From contig SLBU01000085.1 of NCBI GenBank assembly GCA_007126175.1, forward strand, positions 1 through 6,311: DNA of 6,311 nt. Reading direction: 5' to 3'. The notes below the pieces were generated by a model. The model worked only from the letters and a program-made list of their open reading frames with translations. It had not been told where the DNA came from and searched no databases. Made by a program: the position numbers and the translations under genes. This stretch comes from Kiritimatiellia bacterium. Its GTDB lineage: Bacteria > Verrucomicrobiota > Kiritimatiellia > UBA8416. Positions 5,664 to 6,311 of the stretch are shown piece after piece (the first letter of the stretch is position 1; each line of letters starts with the position of its first letter).

Positions 5664-6218
5664 ATGACCTCGACGGTATCCATGTTGGGGTTCAGGATGG
5701 CAGCGATGATCCCTGGGGGGATTGGCTATCTTGAACTCCTACTGCTGTTTGCACTGATTCTGGTCCTCTTCGGGCCGGATCGACTCCCGGGGATTGCCCG
5801 CAAAATGGGGCAGCTTACCGAGCAATTGCGCAAGGCGGCGGCCCTGTTCCAGCACAATCTGCTGGCGATGGAGGAGGACACCCATTCGCAGGATGCGGAT
5901 GATACGGATTCTTCATCAGAGGATTATGGGGTAGCGGAGGACGACGATTGGCCGGATGCGGATGCCCCGGATTCTTCATCAGAGGATTATGGGGTAGCGG
6001 AGGACGACGATTGGCCGGATGCGGATGCCCCGGATTCTTCATCAGAGGATTATGGTGTAGCGGAGGACGACGATGTTCCGCATGATACGGATTCCGCGCC
6101 GGAGACGACGCATGGTGCGGCGGAAGAGGCCAAGGATTTGCCGGATGCGGATGATGCTGTAGTGCCGTCGACAGCGCATGGCGCAGAGGAGGAGAATGAA
6201 GATAGACCCACACGTTAA
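5664..6218 (+). CDS. tatA/tatB: TatA/TatB-family twin-arginine translocase subunit with repeat-built acidic tail
   Basis: Single-span component of the Tat system, which exports folded proteins bearing twin-arginine signals. Residues are counted from the ATG at 5664 (184 aa). IGYLELLLLFALILVLFGP (20-38) is the short membrane helix plus FGP hinge, followed by the amphipathic helix starting RLPGIARKMGQ and running to about 69. The Glu in YLELL and the LRKAAALFQHNLL stretch recall TatB; with no other tatA/B visible it may serve both roles. TatA/TatB proteins normally begin right before the IG motif, so the ATG at 5706 (AGGA eight bases upstream, 170 aa) is a good alternative and perhaps the true start. 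Residues 70-184 are a very acidic, probably disordered cytoplasmic tail. Three near-identical units beginning DSSSEDYGVAEDDD are followed by two degenerate ones. The gene starts 11 nt after pal and overlaps tatC by 23 nt. Confidence 0.88.
   Translation: MTSTVSMLGFRMAAMIPGGIGYLELLLLFALILVLFGPDRLPGIARKMGQLTEQLRKAAALFQHNLLAMEEDTHSQDADDTDSSSEDYGVAEDDDWPDADAPDSSSEDYGVAEDDDWPDADAPDSSSEDYGVAEDDDVPHDTDSAPETTHGAAEEAKDLPDADDAVVPSTAHGAEEENEDRPTR
5907..6076 (+). repeat. 63-bp in-frame tandem repeat within the TatA/TatB tail
   Basis: Units 5907-5969 and 5970-6032 are identical over all 63 bases. A third copy begins at 6033, keeps the same sequence for 42 bases with one change (GGG to GGT, synonymous) and then diverges. 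Each full unit encodes 21 residues, so copy changes keep the frame. Traces extend on both sides: the 16 bases before 5907 resemble the unit's end, and two degenerate units follow up to about 6205. Confidence 0.95.
6187..6192 (+). promoter_or_regulatory. Ribosome binding site of tatC inside the end of tatA/tatB
   Basis: AGGAGG lies three bases before the ATG at 6196, closer than usual, and within the coding sequence of the preceding gene. No better site precedes the next in-frame ATG at 6226. Confidence 0.6.
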
Positions 6219-6311
6219 GTCCTTCATGGCCCATCTCGCAGATTTTCGTACCTTGCTTGTGCGCGTCGCAATTTGTCTTGTTGTTGCGGTCAGTATTACC
6301 ATGCCGGCGGC
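6196..6311 (+). CDS. tatC: TatC, twin-arginine signal receptor subunit (N-terminus only)
   Basis: The reading frame opens at ATG 6196 and is still open at the window edge, giving 38 complete residues. It overlaps the preceding gene by 23 nt in another frame. The start MKIDPHVKSFMAHLADFRTL matches the TatC N-terminus, whose hallmark is a short cytoplasmic segment with HLxELR before the first membrane helix; the hydrophobic stretch after it (AICLVVAVSI) would be that helix. TatC is the six-span membrane receptor that binds twin-arginine signal peptides together with TatB. The hallmark reads HLADFR here, so the position of E. coli Glu15 is Asp and the following Leu is Phe. Identification rests on a short segment plus the tatA/tatB gene directly upstream, but the combination is convincing. 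Confidence 0.85.
   Translation, partial: MKIDPHVKSFMAHLADFRTLLVRVAICLVVAVSITMPA

Noticed and set aside
5907..6076. Repeats considered as a CRISPR array
   Set aside because: The units are directly abutting and in frame, with no unique spacers; they are protein-coding tandem repeats.
5815..6234. Minus-strand frame encoding repeated Pro/His-rich units
   Set aside because: The repeats are the reverse complement of the tandem units of the Tat tail; no ribosome site or family supports it.

Overview
The window reads as a bacterial chromosome segment from a Gram-negative organism with moderately high G+C. The outer-membrane-linked TolB/Pal pair, the lipoprotein signal on Pal and a Na+-translocating NADH:quinone oxidoreductase (Na+-NQR) support this and suggest a sodium-using, probably marine, saline or host-associated lifestyle. 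The lineage cannot be fixed from the sequence. A member of the PVC superphylum (Verrucomicrobiota/Kiritimatiellota-like) is a guess only.

Left part (1-3710, all minus strand): one operon read right to left, nqrB-nqrC-nqrD-nqrE-nqrF. Genes B to E are nearly contiguous (1-nt gap, 12-nt gap, 1-4 nt overlap); nqrF follows after 82 nt and runs off the left edge. NqrF takes electrons from NADH through FAD and a [2Fe-2S] centre. NqrD/NqrE hold the intramembrane Fe-S site. NqrC and NqrB carry threonine-linked FMN and pass electrons on while Na+ is exported. The usual first gene, nqrA, is absent: the sequence upstream of nqrB is a short divergent promoter region. NqrB and NqrC are short, and NqrB and NqrE carry several traits resembling their Rnf counterparts.

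Middle (3711-3890): a 180-nt divergent intergenic region with candidate back-to-back promoters and a 7-bp perfect inverted repeat lying between the nqr start and the tolB promoter.

Right part (3891-6311, plus strand): tolB, pal, a TatA/TatB-family gene and the first 116 bases of tatC, probably one operon. TolB (periplasmic beta-propeller) and Pal (peptidoglycan-binding outer-membrane lipoprotein) belong to the Tol-Pal envelope system. The Tat genes encode the twin-arginine translocase that exports folded proteins. The TatA/TatB protein has an unusual acidic tail built from 63-bp tandem repeats.

There is no RNA gene, mobile element or CRISPR array that I can support. The genes belong to known families. 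The most interesting points are the nqrA-less, Rnf-flavoured Nqr operon and the repeat-built Tat tail. All comparisons with E. coli or Vibrio cholerae proteins are from memory, without alignment tools.
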